DNA of 64,000 bases, taken from Desulfamplus magnetovallimortis. GTDB taxonomy: Bacteria; Desulfobacterota; Desulfobacteria; Desulfobacterales; Desulfobacteraceae. The DNA lies in NCBI RefSeq assembly GCF_900170035.1, contig NZ_LT828548.1:116227-180226 (forward strand). Direction: 5' to 3'. Both the position numbers and the translations under genes were made by a program. Of this stretch, positions 27,330 to 37,400 are shown piece after piece. The notes below the pieces were generated by a model. It was not told where the DNA came from. It did no database searches and saw only the letters and a program-made list of their open reading frames with translations. The first letter of the stretch is position 1; every line of letters starts with the position of its first letter.

Positions 27330-28993
27330 TGCTCTTTCAAAAAATTCATAAAAACAAAAATTTTTGCTGGAATATCCGAAAGATTTTTCATTGTGAACCT
27401 CGTCGTCAGGACTATCTTGTTATTTTTGGTCGTTATCCCATTCCTGGAAAAACCAAAACCCGCCTGATTCCTGCCCTGGGAAGTACAGGCGCAGCAGAGT
27501 GCCACCGAATCCTTACAGAAAAAACAGTTGCTACTGTTCGCATGTTTGAGAATAAGTACAATCGTCAAACGCAATTTGATGGCCAACGTCAATCTTTAGG
27601 CATTAAGTTTTACCATTTTGGTGGAACTTCTTTGCAATACAGACAATGGCTTGGTGAGGGGATTGACTTTCACCAACAGGCTTTCGGAGATCTTGGGGCT
27701 AAAATGTTCAGTGCTTTTTCCGAAGCTTTCAAACTCGGAGCTCAAAGAGTTGTCCTTATAGGAACTGATTTGCCGGATCTATCGGTTCACCACCTTTGTG
27801 AAGCTTTTGATGCACTTAAGCAGTATGATATTGTTCTTGGGCCTGCCCAAGATGGCGGCTACTGGCTTGTGGGTATGTCCCGGCCATATAATCTATTCAG
27901 CAATATCCCATGGGGAGAAGATACCGTTTTTTCCAGAACCCTTGAGGTTGCCTACAAATTGAACCTCAATCTATTTTTTCTTGAGACTCTTAGGGATATT
28001 GATCGCCCTTGTGATCTTTTTTTAACTGCTAATAAAGAAGTTGAAGACTTAAAGAAGGAGCCTGAAGGCTTGCAACAGGAGACTTTACAAAAGGAAGGCT
28101 TTCAGCAGGATGTTTCACAGCAGGATGTCTTACAGCAGGATGTTTCACAGCAGGATGTTTCACAGCAGGATGTCTTACAGCAGGATGTTTTGCAGCAGGA
28201 TGTTTTGCAGCATGATGTCTCGCAACAAGAACTCTTTCAACAAAAAAGTTGGGATAAAAAATACGCTTTTAAAAAAGATAATATTATTACCATGGGTTTA
28301 AAATGTAATCAAAACTGGCAAAAACCATTGATTTCAGTTATTATTCCTGCTCTTAACGAAGAATCCCGAATTGCCTCTGCCATTGAGTCTGCAAAAAATA
28401 TCAACACCGAGATCATAGTAGTTGATGGCGGAAGCTTTGATGACACTGTGGAAGTTGCAAAAAAATGTGGCGCCAAGGTTTTAACAGCTTCAGGGGGAAG
28501 GGCAAACCAGCAAAATAGGGGAGCTGATGTTGCACGTGGAAAAATTCTTGTTTTTCTACACGCGGACACACAGCTTCCCTCCGACTATGTTGTGCCTCTT
28601 TTTGCTGCATTTCTTGATAAAAAATGTGTGGCAGGGGCTTTTTCTTTTAAGACAAGCTCCAGCCATAAAGTTATGAACATTGTTGAATTTGGTGTTAATC
28701 TGCGAAGCCGTTTATTTAAGCTTCCCTATGGTGATCAGGCTCTTTTTTTCAGAAGCTCTTGTTTCAGAAAAGAAGATGGTTTTCCTCTAACTCCCATTGC
28801 CGAGGATTTAATTATGGTTCAAAAGATTAAAAAGAGAGGAAGATTTGCTATTCTCAGAGAGTCTGTCACTACCTCAGCAAGGCGATGGAACCGGATTGGT
28901 ATTTTGCGTACAACAGTTGTTAACCTTGTGATAGTTGCAGGAATATTAATGGGTTTCTCCCCTGATCGTTTTGCTAAACTGTACACACGGTAA
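27329..28993 (+). CDS. Fused double glycosyltransferase (rSAM/selenodomain-associated types 1 and 2)
   Basis: 554 residues from the ATG at 27329 (a TTG is in frame just before). The N-terminal half (about 25-235) is a DUF2064/TIGR04282-like transferase (LVIFGRYPIPGKTKTRLIP, LIGTDLPDL, GPAQDGGYWLVG). The C-terminal half (about 330-554) is a GT2-like TIGR04283 enzyme (SVIIPALNEESRI, EIIVVDGGSFDDT, VFLHADTQLP). These two are usually separate neighbouring genes; here they are one chain joined by about nine QQDVx pentads. Substrate unknown; relatives often sit beside radical-SAM arsenosugar-type genes, none of which is here. Confidence 0.85.
   Translation: MLFQKIHKNKNFCWNIRKIFHCEPRRQDYLVIFGRYPIPGKTKTRLIPALGSTGAAECHRILTEKTVATVRMFENKYNRQTQFDGQRQSLGIKFYHFGGTSLQYRQWLGEGIDFHQQAFGDLGAKMFSAFSEAFKLGAQRVVLIGTDLPDLSVHHLCEAFDALKQYDIVLGPAQDGGYWLVGMSRPYNLFSNIPWGEDTVFSRTLEVAYKLNLNLFFLETLRDIDRPCDLFLTANKEVEDLKKEPEGLQQETLQKEGFQQDVSQQDVLQQDVSQQDVSQQDVLQQDVLQQDVLQHDVSQQELFQQKSWDKKYAFKKDNIITMGLKCNQNWQKPLISVIIPALNEESRIASAIESAKNINTEIIVVDGGSFDDTVEVAKKCGAKVLTASGGRANQQNRGADVARGKILVFLHADTQLPSDYVVPLFAAFLDKKCVAGAFSFKTSSSHKVMNIVEFGVNLRSRLFKLPYGDQALFFRSSCFRKEDGFPLTPIAEDLIMVQKIKKRGRFAILRESVTTSARRWNRIGILRTTVVNLVIVAGILMGFSPDRFAKLYTR
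28103..28237 (+). repeat. In-frame 15-bp tandem repeat in the glycosyltransferase linker
   Basis: About nine units of CAGCAGGATGTYTYR encode QQDVS or QQDVL. The unit is a multiple of three, so gain or loss of units would change linker length without breaking the frame. Confidence 0.85.
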
Positions 28994-29101
28994 GTAATAT
29001 CTACTTTTCGATCATTTTAAAAATGTTTTGTAATTACAGATAAAATAAGTATTTGATTAAATATTTTGTCTGCTGATGATTACCCTACACTGAATACATA
29101 G

Positions 29102-29170
29102 TAAACAGGCATGATTGATTGCGTATCAATCACCCCCAAATATAAAAATAATAGCCATTTTCACGGTAAA
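29102..29170 (-). repeat. Family B repeat, single unit
   Basis: TAAACAGGCATGATTGATTG ... CACCCCC ... CACGGTAAA, with hairpin GATTGAT/ATCAATC. It lies in the gap 28994-29339 before the restriction-modification pair. Confidence 0.75.
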
Positions 29171-29206
29171 AGAGTAAAAGATAGCCGCTTGATTTTGGTT
29201 ACACTC

Positions 29207-29230
29207 AAACACTATTAGGACATAGTGTTT
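29207..29230 (+). terminator. Perfect hairpin before restriction-modification operon
   Basis: A 9-bp stem AAACACTAT / ATAGTGTTT with loop TAGGAC, followed by TTG. It may be a weak terminator or a binding site for a controller; no C-protein gene is seen. It immediately precedes a family E repeat. Confidence 0.4.
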
Positions 29231-29232
29231 TT

Positions 29233-29318
29233 GCAAGGTTTGATTGACGGGTATAAAAAGCTTTGAAGATTTGAAATGTCTTAAATAATCACCCGATGAT
29301 TTAAACTTGAAGAAACAA
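29233..29318. repeat. Family E inverted-repeat element
   Basis: CAAGGTTTGATTGACGGGT ... CACCCGATGATTTAAACTTG, ends forming an imperfect inverted repeat. ATAGT occurs just outside both ends (29223-29227 and right after the element), a possible 5-bp target duplication. It lies in the leader of the next gene. Confidence 0.6.
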
Positions 29319-29339
29319 TAGTAGAGGAGGACTATATAT

Positions 29340-30830
29340 TTGGCATCAGAAATTGAACAAATAAGATTGGCTGTATCAAGAAATATAGGTGCTAAAAAAA
29401 AGTCGCAGCTTGGTCAATTTTTTACATCAGCATCAATATCTAAATTCATGGCAGAGATGTTTGCTAATAATGAAAAAAGTATTTGTCATCTGTTAGATGC
29501 TGGTGCAGGTATTGGCTCGCTTTCGGATGCTTTTCTTGAGCGATGGGTATCTGGTGGTTTAAATTTTCAATGTGTAAAACTTGATGCTTATGAAATAGAT
29601 ACCTCTTTGAAATCTCATTTGGCTCAAACGTTAAGTAGGTATAATGAATGCCCTGGTTTTGATCTGATTATCCGAAGTACTGATTTTATTCAAGTTGCCT
29701 CAGATTATCTTTCTGGAGGTCTTTTTGCTGATAAAATACCAAAATATACCCATGCCATTTTAAATCCTCCTTATAAGAAAATACAAAGCAAATCTGTACA
29801 TCGTGCTGCATTAAGGGAAGTCGGTATTGAAACAGTAAATTTGTATTCTGCTTTTGTTGCTTTGTCATTGTCATTACTTGATGATCAAGGGCAACTTGTT
29901 GGAATTATACCGAGAAGCTTTTGTAATGGATTATATTACCGTCCATTTCGTAAATTCATGATGAGGCATGCTGCCATTAAACACATACATTTGTTTAAGT
30001 CACGGAATAAAGCATTCAAGGATGATGACGTGCTACAGGAAAATATTATAATTCGCCTTGAACGTGCTGGTAAGCAGGGAACAGTTATTATTTCAACATC
30101 AACAGATGATAGTTTTAAGGATTTGAGCATCCAGGAATATCCATTTGAGCGTATAGTATTTCCAGAAGATAAAGAACAATATATCCATGTTCCAACATCG
30201 TCCGAAATAAATGCTCTTGATCTATCTCCTTCAATCAGCAATACATTATCGGATATAAAAATCAATGTTTCCACTGGTCCGGTGGTAGATTTTCGAGTCA
30301 AAGAGCATCTATGTAAGATGCCTGAATCAAGTAGTGTTCCTCTACTATATCCAATTCATTTCATAAATAATGGTTGTGAATGGCCTAAACAGGATATCAA
30401 AAAACCAAATGCTATTAAACGCAATCAAGATACAGAAAAATGGCTATATCCAAATGGTTTTTACTGTGTTGTGCGCCGTTTTTCATCAAAAGAAGAAAAA
30501 CGTCGTGTTGTCGCAAAAGTTGTTGACCCTTCTAAATTTCCTGATGCATCTGCACTGGGATTCGAGAATCACCTCAATGTTTTTCATGCCGGCAAAAAAA
30601 GCTTACCAAAAGAGTTAGCCTTTGGAATAGCTTTGTTTTTAAACACAACCGCTGTTGATGACTATTTCCGAACATTTAACGGGCATACTCAAGTTAATGC
30701 GACAGATCTTAAGCGAATGAAATATCCTGATCGTGCTACTTTAATCAATTTTGGAGAGTGGGCAATAGCTAAGGGCGAACTCACTCAAAAGATGATTGAT
30801 GATAAATTGGAGATATTATTTAATGAGTGA
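29340..30830 (+). CDS. BsuBI/PstI-type adenine DNA methyltransferase
   Basis: 496 residues, beginning at TTG nine bases after a strong GAGGAGG; no ATG is available at that point. Gamma-class N6-adenine enzyme: GQFFTS motif X (25-30), AdoMet motif LDAGAGIGS (52-60), catalytic NPPY (142-145), then a long target-recognition half. Length and the RE partner match the M.BsuBI/M.PstI group (about 500 residues), which modifies the adenine in CTGCAG. The recognition site is inferred from family, not shown by the sequence. The 3-prime end overlaps the endonuclease gene by 8 bases. Confidence 0.9.
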   Translation: MASEIEQIRLAVSRNIGAKKKSQLGQFFTSASISKFMAEMFANNEKSICHLLDAGAGIGSLSDAFLERWVSGGLNFQCVKLDAYEIDTSLKSHLAQTLSRYNECPGFDLIIRSTDFIQVASDYLSGGLFADKIPKYTHAILNPPYKKIQSKSVHRAALREVGIETVNLYSAFVALSLSLLDDQGQLVGIIPRSFCNGLYYRPFRKFMMRHAAIKHIHLFKSRNKAFKDDDVLQENIIIRLERAGKQGTVIISTSTDDSFKDLSIQEYPFERIVFPEDKEQYIHVPTSSEINALDLSPSISNTLSDIKINVSTGPVVDFRVKEHLCKMPESSSVPLLYPIHFINNGCEWPKQDIKKPNAIKRNQDTEKWLYPNGFYCVVRRFSSKEEKRRVVAKVVDPSKFPDASALGFENHLNVFHAGKKSLPKELAFGIALFLNTTAVDDYFRTFNGHTQVNATDLKRMKYPDRATLINFGEWAIAKGELTQKMIDDKLEILFNE

Positions 30831-31770
30831 AATAAATGATCACGTAAAATCAGCACTTAAAATTATCATTTCGCTTGGACTCCCTCGGGCACAGCAGAAT
30901 GAGCGTTCCGCTTTGTCTTTGTTGGCTTTGCTTAATCTTACACCAGACAAAACATGGGCAGAGGCTGATAATCACTTAATTGGCATCACCCCAATCATGG
31001 ATTGGATACGTCAACATTATCAAAAAGATTATGCACCTAACACACGGGAGACAATACGGCGCCAAACAATGCACCAATTTATGGATGCAGGAATTGTTCT
31101 ATACAATCCAGATCAACCTGATCGATCAGTTAACAGTCCCAAGGCAGTCTATCAAATTGAACCTGCTGCATTAACATTATTACGTAGTTTTTATACAAAT
31201 GAATGGCATGATAATTTGACGAATTATTTATCCCAACGCGAAACGATTGCTTCTCGCTATGCTAAGGAGCGAGAAAAAAACCGTGTTCCTGTTCAAATCA
31301 GACATGGAGAAAAAATTACTCTTAGCCCTGGTGAACATAGTGAACTGATACGAGCCATTATAGAAGAATTCTCACCGCGTTTTGCACCTGGGTGTCTATT
31401 GCTTTATGTAGGTGACACAGGAGATAAATGGGCTTATTTTGATGCTGCGCTACTTTCTGGGTTAGGTGTAGATATTGATTCCCATGGTAAAATGCCAGAT
31501 GTTGTATTACACTACACTAAAAAAAACTGGCTGCTCTTAATCGAATCTGTAACAAGTCATGGGCCGGTTGACGGGAAAAGGCATTCAGAGCTGACACAAC
31601 TGTTTTCGGGTGCAAAAATTGGGCTCGTTTATGTAACGGCTTTTCCTAACCGTAGGGTAATGGCTCGCTACCTTACAGATATTGCATGGGAAACTGAAGT
31701 GTGGGTTGCTGATGCACCATCTCATTTAATTCACTTTGATGGAGAACGATTTCTCGGACCTTTTATGTGA
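30823..31770 (+). CDS. BsuBI/PstI-family type II restriction endonuclease
   Basis: 315 residues from the ATG at 30823 (TTGGAG 10-15 bases upstream), matching the 316-residue length of BsuBI. Highly conserved family strings are visible: SPGEHSELI, YVGDTGDKWAYFD, and DSHGKMPDVV with ESVTSHGPV, the PD-(D/E)xK-like core (Asp226, Glu241). Expected cut site CTGCAG by homology. The stop codon falls in TTATGTGAAAATC, a degraded edge of family D. CTGCAG occurs in this window (near 36016 and 52424), so protection must be by methylation rather than site loss. Confidence 0.92.
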   Translation: MSEINDHVKSALKIIISLGLPRAQQNERSALSLLALLNLTPDKTWAEADNHLIGITPIMDWIRQHYQKDYAPNTRETIRRQTMHQFMDAGIVLYNPDQPDRSVNSPKAVYQIEPAALTLLRSFYTNEWHDNLTNYLSQRETIASRYAKEREKNRVPVQIRHGEKITLSPGEHSELIRAIIEEFSPRFAPGCLLLYVGDTGDKWAYFDAALLSGLGVDIDSHGKMPDVVLHYTKKNWLLLIESVTSHGPVDGKRHSELTQLFSGAKIGLVYVTAFPNRRVMARYLTDIAWETEVWVADAPSHLIHFDGERFLGPFM

Positions 31771-31795
31771 AAATCTCCACAATCGCTTGTTTTTT

Positions 31796-32074
31796 TATAT
31801 GAAAGTCTCAGTAAGTGGCTGTTTTTAAAACGACTTTCATCTCTTCGATTGTGGCGGCTATCCGCCATGTACGTTATATGAAAGTCTCTGTAACAGCCTG
31901 TTTTAAAAAACGACTTTCACTCCTTAGATTGTGGCAGGTATCCGCCATGTACATTTTATATGAAAGTCCCCGTAGTTTGGGGATTTTCATCCATTCGATT
32001 GTGGCGGTAATGCCGCCATGGCCGTTATAAAGACTTTCATCATTTAGATTGTGGCGAGAATTCGCCATGTACGT
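31796..32074. repeat. Family D tandem array, four units
   Basis: About 70-80-bp units TGAAAGTC-(30)-GACTTTCA, then GATTGTGGC-hairpin-GCCATG-ACGTTATA. The four hairpins are GGCGG/CCGCC, GGCAG/CCGCC, GGCGG/CCGCC and GGCGA/TCGCC. The gap 31771-32316 contains only this array and the following family A copy. Confidence 0.85.
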
Positions 32075-32080
32075 TATAAA

Positions 32081-32254
32081 CTCAAAATCGACACCTTATT
32101 GCTTTTTGATCAATTATTGAATTTGTCTGAATCAGGATAACCAGGATGAAAAGGATGCTCAGGATAAATAATCCTGCCTTATCTTGTTAATCTTGGACAT
32201 CCTGATTCAGACAATTTTGACAAGGCTCAAAAGATCATAGGTGTCGGCTTTGAG
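32081..32254. repeat. Family A MITE-like element, copy 4 (inverted)
   Basis: A 174-bp complete copy in the opposite orientation to copies 1-3, CTCAAAATCGACACC to GTGTCGGCTTTGAG. The 6-bp direct repeat TATAAA is at 32075-32080 and 32255-32260. It abuts the family D array. Confidence 0.9.
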
Positions 32255-32316
32255 TATAAAAAAAACAACCAAATCAAATGTAATAGGTGTCGGATTTAAA
32301 TATATCAGGAGAAAGT

Positions 32317-33183
32317 ATGAAATTGTTTCCATTGAAAAACCAGAAATTTTGGAAAGACTTGTGGCACAATGCAATTGACAATGCCTCTGAAGAAAAGAGC
32401 TGCACAGAAAATGTAAAACGCTGGGACAAACGTGCTGACAGTTTTGCGAAACGTACATCATCTCCAGAGGCCATCCGTCGTAAGGAAGATATCTTTTCTA
32501 TGCTTTTCAGTGCAGGTGCCTTGAAATCCGGAAGCAGGGTTCTTGATATTGGTGCAGGGCCTGGTAACTGGGCAATTCCAATGGTGGAAGCAGGTGCTTA
32601 TGTCACAGCACTTGAGCCTTCTGCCGGTATGGTTGATGTGTTGAAAAAAAAGATGGCTGCAAAGAATATTTCACCGGTTCAGATCAAGATCGACCAGAGA
32701 GCCTGGCAGGATGTTAATGTGGAAAAAGAGGATATGATTGGGCACTTTGATCTTGTGTTTGCCTCCATGAGTCCCGGGGTGAGAGATCCTGAAACCCTGG
32801 ATAAGGCTATGAAAGCTTCAAGGGGGTTTTGTTATCTGAGTACCTTTTCCGGTGGAGGATGGCGAAGCTGTTACAATGATATGTGGAAAGAGATAACAGG
32901 GGAAGAGCTTGAATCATCTTCATGGGATTTTATCTATCCTTTTACATATGTCTATTCACTTGGATATCGCCCACGGGTGGCATTTAATGTCTGGTCACAT
33001 GACAGGGAAGAGTCCATAGAGGATGCAATCCAGAATATTCTTTTTTTTGTGGAAGGTGCAACAGAGATAACTACGGAGGCGCGTGAAAATTTGGCTGATT
33101 ATGTTCAGAGCCATTCAGTTGATGGCATGTTCAGGCAGAAGCAGACCATATGCCAGGGGGTGATGTTGTGGCAGGTGGCTTGA
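32317..33183 (+). CDS. Class I SAM-dependent methyltransferase
   Basis: 288 residues from the ATG at 32317, six bases after AGGAGA; an upstream GTG in frame is less likely. Motif I is VLDIGAGPGNW (75-85), followed by an acidic residue in ALEPSAGM. The C-terminal part has no membrane span. The substrate cannot be told from sequence. The same strand continues with a Rossmann-fold protein 90 bp downstream. In anaerobes such genes often accompany cofactor or metal-related enzymes, but nothing here shows it. Confidence 0.8.
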   Translation: MKLFPLKNQKFWKDLWHNAIDNASEEKSCTENVKRWDKRADSFAKRTSSPEAIRRKEDIFSMLFSAGALKSGSRVLDIGAGPGNWAIPMVEAGAYVTALEPSAGMVDVLKKKMAAKNISPVQIKIDQRAWQDVNVEKEDMIGHFDLVFASMSPGVRDPETLDKAMKASRGFCYLSTFSGGGWRSCYNDMWKEITGEELESSSWDFIYPFTYVYSLGYRPRVAFNVWSHDREESIEDAIQNILFFVEGATEITTEARENLADYVQSHSVDGMFRQKQTICQGVMLWQVA

Positions 33184-33272
33184 TTATTGAGTTAAACCTT
33201 CATGGACAGACTCCGGCAACACCTGATCATGAAAATGATAAGGGATTTTTACGGTAAAGGTTGGCTCAAATC

Positions 33273-33986
33273 ATGGAAATCATATGGATAATTGGTGCAG
33301 GAAAATTTGGAAAGCACGCTTTACAGGGACTTTCAGGTAATTCGGCTGTTAAAAAGCTTGTTATGGTCGATATGGTTGAACCAGGCTCTTTTCTTCATGC
33401 AGAAGGTATAGAAAAAAAAGTTGAGTTTATCCGTATGGATGGGGTCACTTTTTTAAAGGAGTATCTTAAACCTGATGGTCAACCCCCTGCCAGGATAGAT
33501 TCTGATGATACTATCAATGGTCGTAAAGTTTATGAAGATTATGCCCCTGACTGGATTATACCTGCTCTGCCTGTCCATCTTGCTGCAAGATGGTGTCAGG
33601 CTATGATTGAACCAAATACCATATCTTCCTGTGAGCTGCCTTCGGAAGTGGACTGCATGCTGCCAAACACCATGCGGGGTGCAAATGGGGATATGTATGT
33701 CAGTCATGCCGATTTTTATTGTCCTTCCAGTTGTAATGAGCCTGATAAATTTTGTACCGTAACAGGAAAACCACGAAAACAGGATATGCATAACCTAATT
33801 GCAGAGACAAAAATTGAAGGGTTCCATAATTTTGTAATTCAAAGCAGGCAACTTGGCCCGGGGATCGGAGGTTTTCGTCCTAAAACCCTTTTTGAACTTT
33901 TGAAAAAGGTTCAGAACGTTAAGGGGAAACTTGTTATTACTACTGCATGCCGGTGTCATGGGGTATTGACAGGTCTTAAAAAATAA
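33273..33986 (+). CDS. Rossmann-fold NAD(P)-binding protein with Cys cluster
   Basis: 237 residues from the ATG at 33273; a TTG 12 bases upstream is an alternative. N-terminal nucleotide motif IIWIIGAGKFGKHA. In the second half there is a Cys-rich stretch CPSSCNEPDKFC and a C-terminal TACRCHG, possible metal ligands. I do not recognise the family. A strong hairpin 4 bases after its stop ends the transcript. It may be co-transcribed with the methyltransferase upstream. Confidence 0.65.
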   Translation: MEIIWIIGAGKFGKHALQGLSGNSAVKKLVMVDMVEPGSFLHAEGIEKKVEFIRMDGVTFLKEYLKPDGQPPARIDSDDTINGRKVYEDYAPDWIIPALPVHLAARWCQAMIEPNTISSCELPSEVDCMLPNTMRGANGDMYVSHADFYCPSSCNEPDKFCTVTGKPRKQDMHNLIAETKIEGFHNFVIQSRQLGPGIGGFRPKTLFELLKKVQNVKGKLVITTACRCHGVLTGLKK

Positions 33987-33990
33987 AAAC

Positions 33991-34022
33991 AGGGGAGAAG
34001 CAGTAAATCATGCTTCTCCCCT
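33991..34022 (+). terminator. Hairpin terminator after the Rossmann-fold gene
   Basis: A perfect 12-bp stem AGGGGAGAAGCA / TGCTTCTCCCCT with an 8-base loop. The U-rich tract is not immediate (TATGG, then ACTTTTTTG), so it may need a factor or act as an RNA-stabilising end. Confidence 0.65.
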
Positions 34023-34063
34023 TATGGTATTAAAATTACTTTTTTGTTATGGTATCTGAGTGT

Positions 34064-34151
34064 TCTTTCAAGGTTTGATTGTGGGGTAGAAAATGCCTTT
34101 AACCTTTGAAAAGCCTTAAAAGTCTCCCGACAGTTTAAACTTGAAGAAGCA
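34064..34151. repeat. Family E inverted-repeat element
   Basis: TTTCAAGGTTTGATTG ... CCCGACAGTTTAAACTTG, the same layout as the copies at 29233, 38013 and 45945 (the last inverted). Confidence 0.65.
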
Positions 34152-34180
34152 CTGTGTCTGCCATGTGCGTTTAACTTGTT

Positions 34181-34324
34181 TTATCCTGCAACATCAATAC
34201 CAAGATCGCATCCAAGATTTTTATCCGGGTTTTCACATTCAAAATTGTGGTGTCTGGTATCTACATGACCTTCTTCTCTCTCAAGCTCTGACTCAATGTG
34301 ATTTTCAATTCTGTTCTCGCTCAT
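34181..34324 (-). CDS. Small acidic protein, 47 aa
   Basis: The frame begins MSENRIENHIESELEREEG and ends in CDLGIDVAG, 47 residues. GAGGTGA lies 4 bases before the ATG, the best ribosome site in this stretch. It has two cysteines (CENPDKNLGC) and is rich in Glu/Asp/His. I do not recognise it. It is upstream of icmF's 3-prime end and on the same strand as icmF. It is kept because of its ribosome site and composition. Confidence 0.5.
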   Translation of the reverse strand: MSENRIENHIESELEREEGHVDTRHHNFECENPDKNLGCDLGIDVAG

Positions 34325-34474
34325 AGTTCACCTCATATGTTTTTCACTAAAAAGTGTTATTATTTATTTTGCCTTTAACTACTGGCCATTTGAAAACAAA
34401 GTAAGGCACATCAAACTTTTGTCAATGGCAATACACAAAAAAAATAACTCAACTCTCAAGCAGCATTGTCTCCA

Positions 34475-37400
34475 TCACATATTCCTTCGATAACGCCCAC
34501 CCACATCATAAAGAGCCTGGGTAATGCTTCCAAGGGAGCAGTGTTGAACTGTACTCATAAGCTCTTCAAACATGTTGCCACCTTGTAACGCTGTCTCCTG
34601 AAGCTTTCTCAATGCCTTTTCTGAAACGGTTTCATGTTTTTCATTAAAATTTGAAAGCCTTCTGAGCTGCTCGTTTTTCTGCTCCTCGGTTGAGCGGGAA
34701 AGCTCAAGGCAGGACATCATCTCCTCATAGTCTGCATTTGGATCCTCAAAGGTGTTGACTCCTATTATGGGATATTGGCCGGAGTGCTTCAGGTGTTCAT
34801 AATACATTGACTCTTCTTGTATTCTGCTTCTCTGGTATCCTGACTCCATGGCGCCCAGAACACCGCCCCTTTCGGTGATTCTTTCAAACTCCACAAGCAC
34901 TGCCTCCTCAACAAGGTCTGTTAGTTCATCCACAATGAAACTTCCCTGAAGGGTATTTTCATTTTTGGCAAGGCCCCACTCTCTATTGATAATAAGCTGA
35001 ATTGCAAGGGCTCGTCTTACAGACTCTTCAGATGGAGTTGTGATGGCTTCATCAAATGCATTTGTATGAAGACTGTTGCAATTGTCATACACAGCACAGA
35101 GAGCCTGGAGGGTTGTGCGGATATCATTGAACTGTATCTCCCTGCTGTGAAGGGATCTGCCCGAAGTTTGTATATGATATTTAAGTCTCTGGGATTGTCC
35201 ATTTCCCTTGTAGAGGTACTTCATGGCCACAGCCCATATTCTTCTGGCAACCCTTCCTATTACGGTGTATTCCGGATCCATTCCGTTTGAGAAGAAAAAG
35301 GAGAGAGAAGGAGCAAAGCTGTCAATATCCATTCCCCGTGAAAGATAATACTCCACATAGGTAAAACCATTGGCCAGTGTCAACGCAAGCTGGGTTATTG
35401 GATTTGCACCGGCCTCGGCAATATGATAGCCAGAAATAGATACTGAATAAAAATTGCGGATGGCGTTATTGATGAAAAACTGCTGAATGTCTCCCATCAT
35501 TTTCAGGGCAAACTCTATGGAGAAGATACAGGTGTTCTGACCCTGATCCTCTTTTAAAATATCTGCCTGTACAGTACCCCTGACACTTGACAGTGCCTTT
35601 TGCCTTATGGTGGCAAGTTCATCTTCCCGTGGCTCTTTTCCATGTTCATCTTTGAAACGCTCCACCTGCTGGGATATTGCTGTATTCATGAACATGGCAA
35701 GCATTATGGGTGCAGGCCCGTTTATGGTCATGGATACCGATGTGTTGGAAGCACAAAGATCAAAGCCGCCGTAAAGAACCTTTACGTCATCAAGGGTACA
35801 GATGCTGACTCCTGAATTGCCGATTTTTCCATAGATGTCAGGCCGGATATCAGGATCGCATCCATAAAGTGTCACAGAGTCAAATGCAGTTGAAAGGCGC
35901 TTGGCCGGATATGAACCAGAGAGCATTTTAAAACGCTTGTTGGTATCAGCAGGACCGCCTTCTCCGGCAAACATTCTTGTGGGATCCTCATCGGTTCGTT
36001 TAAGTGGAAAAACTCCTGCAGTGTATGGGAAACGCCCTGGAACATTCTCTTTTCTCATCCATTTGTAGAGTTCTCCGGGATCACTGTATCCTGGAATACA
36101 AACTTTGGGAATCTTTGAATGGCTTAAGGATTTAGTGTGAAGAGGCACCCGAATCTCTTTGTCCCTTACATTATAGACAAGTTCGTCACCGGAATACGAG
36201 GATTTCAGATTTTCCCACTGATCAATTGTCTCCCTTGTCTCTTTGTCAATACTCTTCTGTGCTTCTGCAATGGCATCTTTGAGCCGGTCAAGGATATTGT
36301 GGGATGAAACAGAAGCAGAGGAGGATGATGCTGATGTGGATGCAGTTTCGCAGGATTGGCTATCTCTATCGCCTGATGAGTGTTCAATAATATCCCTTGA
36401 GACCTCAAGGTGCCAAAGTTGTCTTAATGCCTCGGCTTGTGCCTGGGTGGTCTGGTGATAATTGCGTACAGTATCAGCAATTTCTGCAAGATAACGGACT
36501 CGCTCCGGTGGAATGATTATGGTCTTTGAACTTGATGCTCTTATGTCAGATCTTGGAATGGCGGTTTCAAAAGCGCACCCTGCATTGCTGTTGAGCATAT
36601 CTATTAGGCCGTGATAAAAAGCTGTTACACCGTCATCATTGAATTTTGATGCAATTGTTCCATAAACCGGCATTTTGTCAGGTGGGGTATCCCATGCTTT
36701 GCGGTTACGCTGCACCTGTTTTCTGACATCCCTTAAAGCATCTTCACTGCCTCGTTTTTCAAACTTGTTTAGCACCACAATATCGGCATAATCAAGCATA
36801 TCAATCTTTTCAAGCTGGGATGGAGCACCAAATTCTGCTGTCATAACATATATTGAAAGATCCACAAGATCAATGATACGGGAATCACCCTGGCCAATAC
36901 CTGCTGTCTCTGCAATTACAAGATCATAACCGGCAGCCTTGACAACATCAATGGCTTCTGGCAGAGATGCAGGAAGCTCTGATTGAGATTCCCTTGTGGC
37001 AAGGGAGCGCATGTAAACACGGCCAGTCTCAATGGAGTTCATCCTGATGCGGTCACCAAGAAGAGCTCCTCCTGTCTTTCGGCGGGAAGGGTCACAGCTT
37101 ATGATTGCAATGTGAATATCGGGAAAATCCCTTAAAAATCTCAGGATAAGTTCATCTGTCAATGATGATTTACCAGCTCCTCCTGTTCCTGTAAGGCCGA
37201 TAACCGGAATTTTCCGATCTCCTTTTTTGCCGGAAAGCATATCCATAATGGATGACAGTGATGAATCATTTCTCTCCTTTGCCTCAAGTACTGCTGTGAT
37301 GCAGTTTGCTGTTATGTATTTATCCTCAATACTTAAGTTGGAAAAATCAGCGCCTCTCTTTTCCACAGTGGAAAAATCCATTCTCTCCATCATATCGTTT

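Noticed and set aside
29340-31770. Loss of CTGCAG sites as support for the predicted specificity
   Set aside because: CTGCAG is present near 36016 and 52424, so there is no complete avoidance; a methylated site need not be avoided.
34141-34326. 61-codon plus-strand frame
   Set aside because: It is antisense to the better supported 47-residue gene and begins in a family E repeat.
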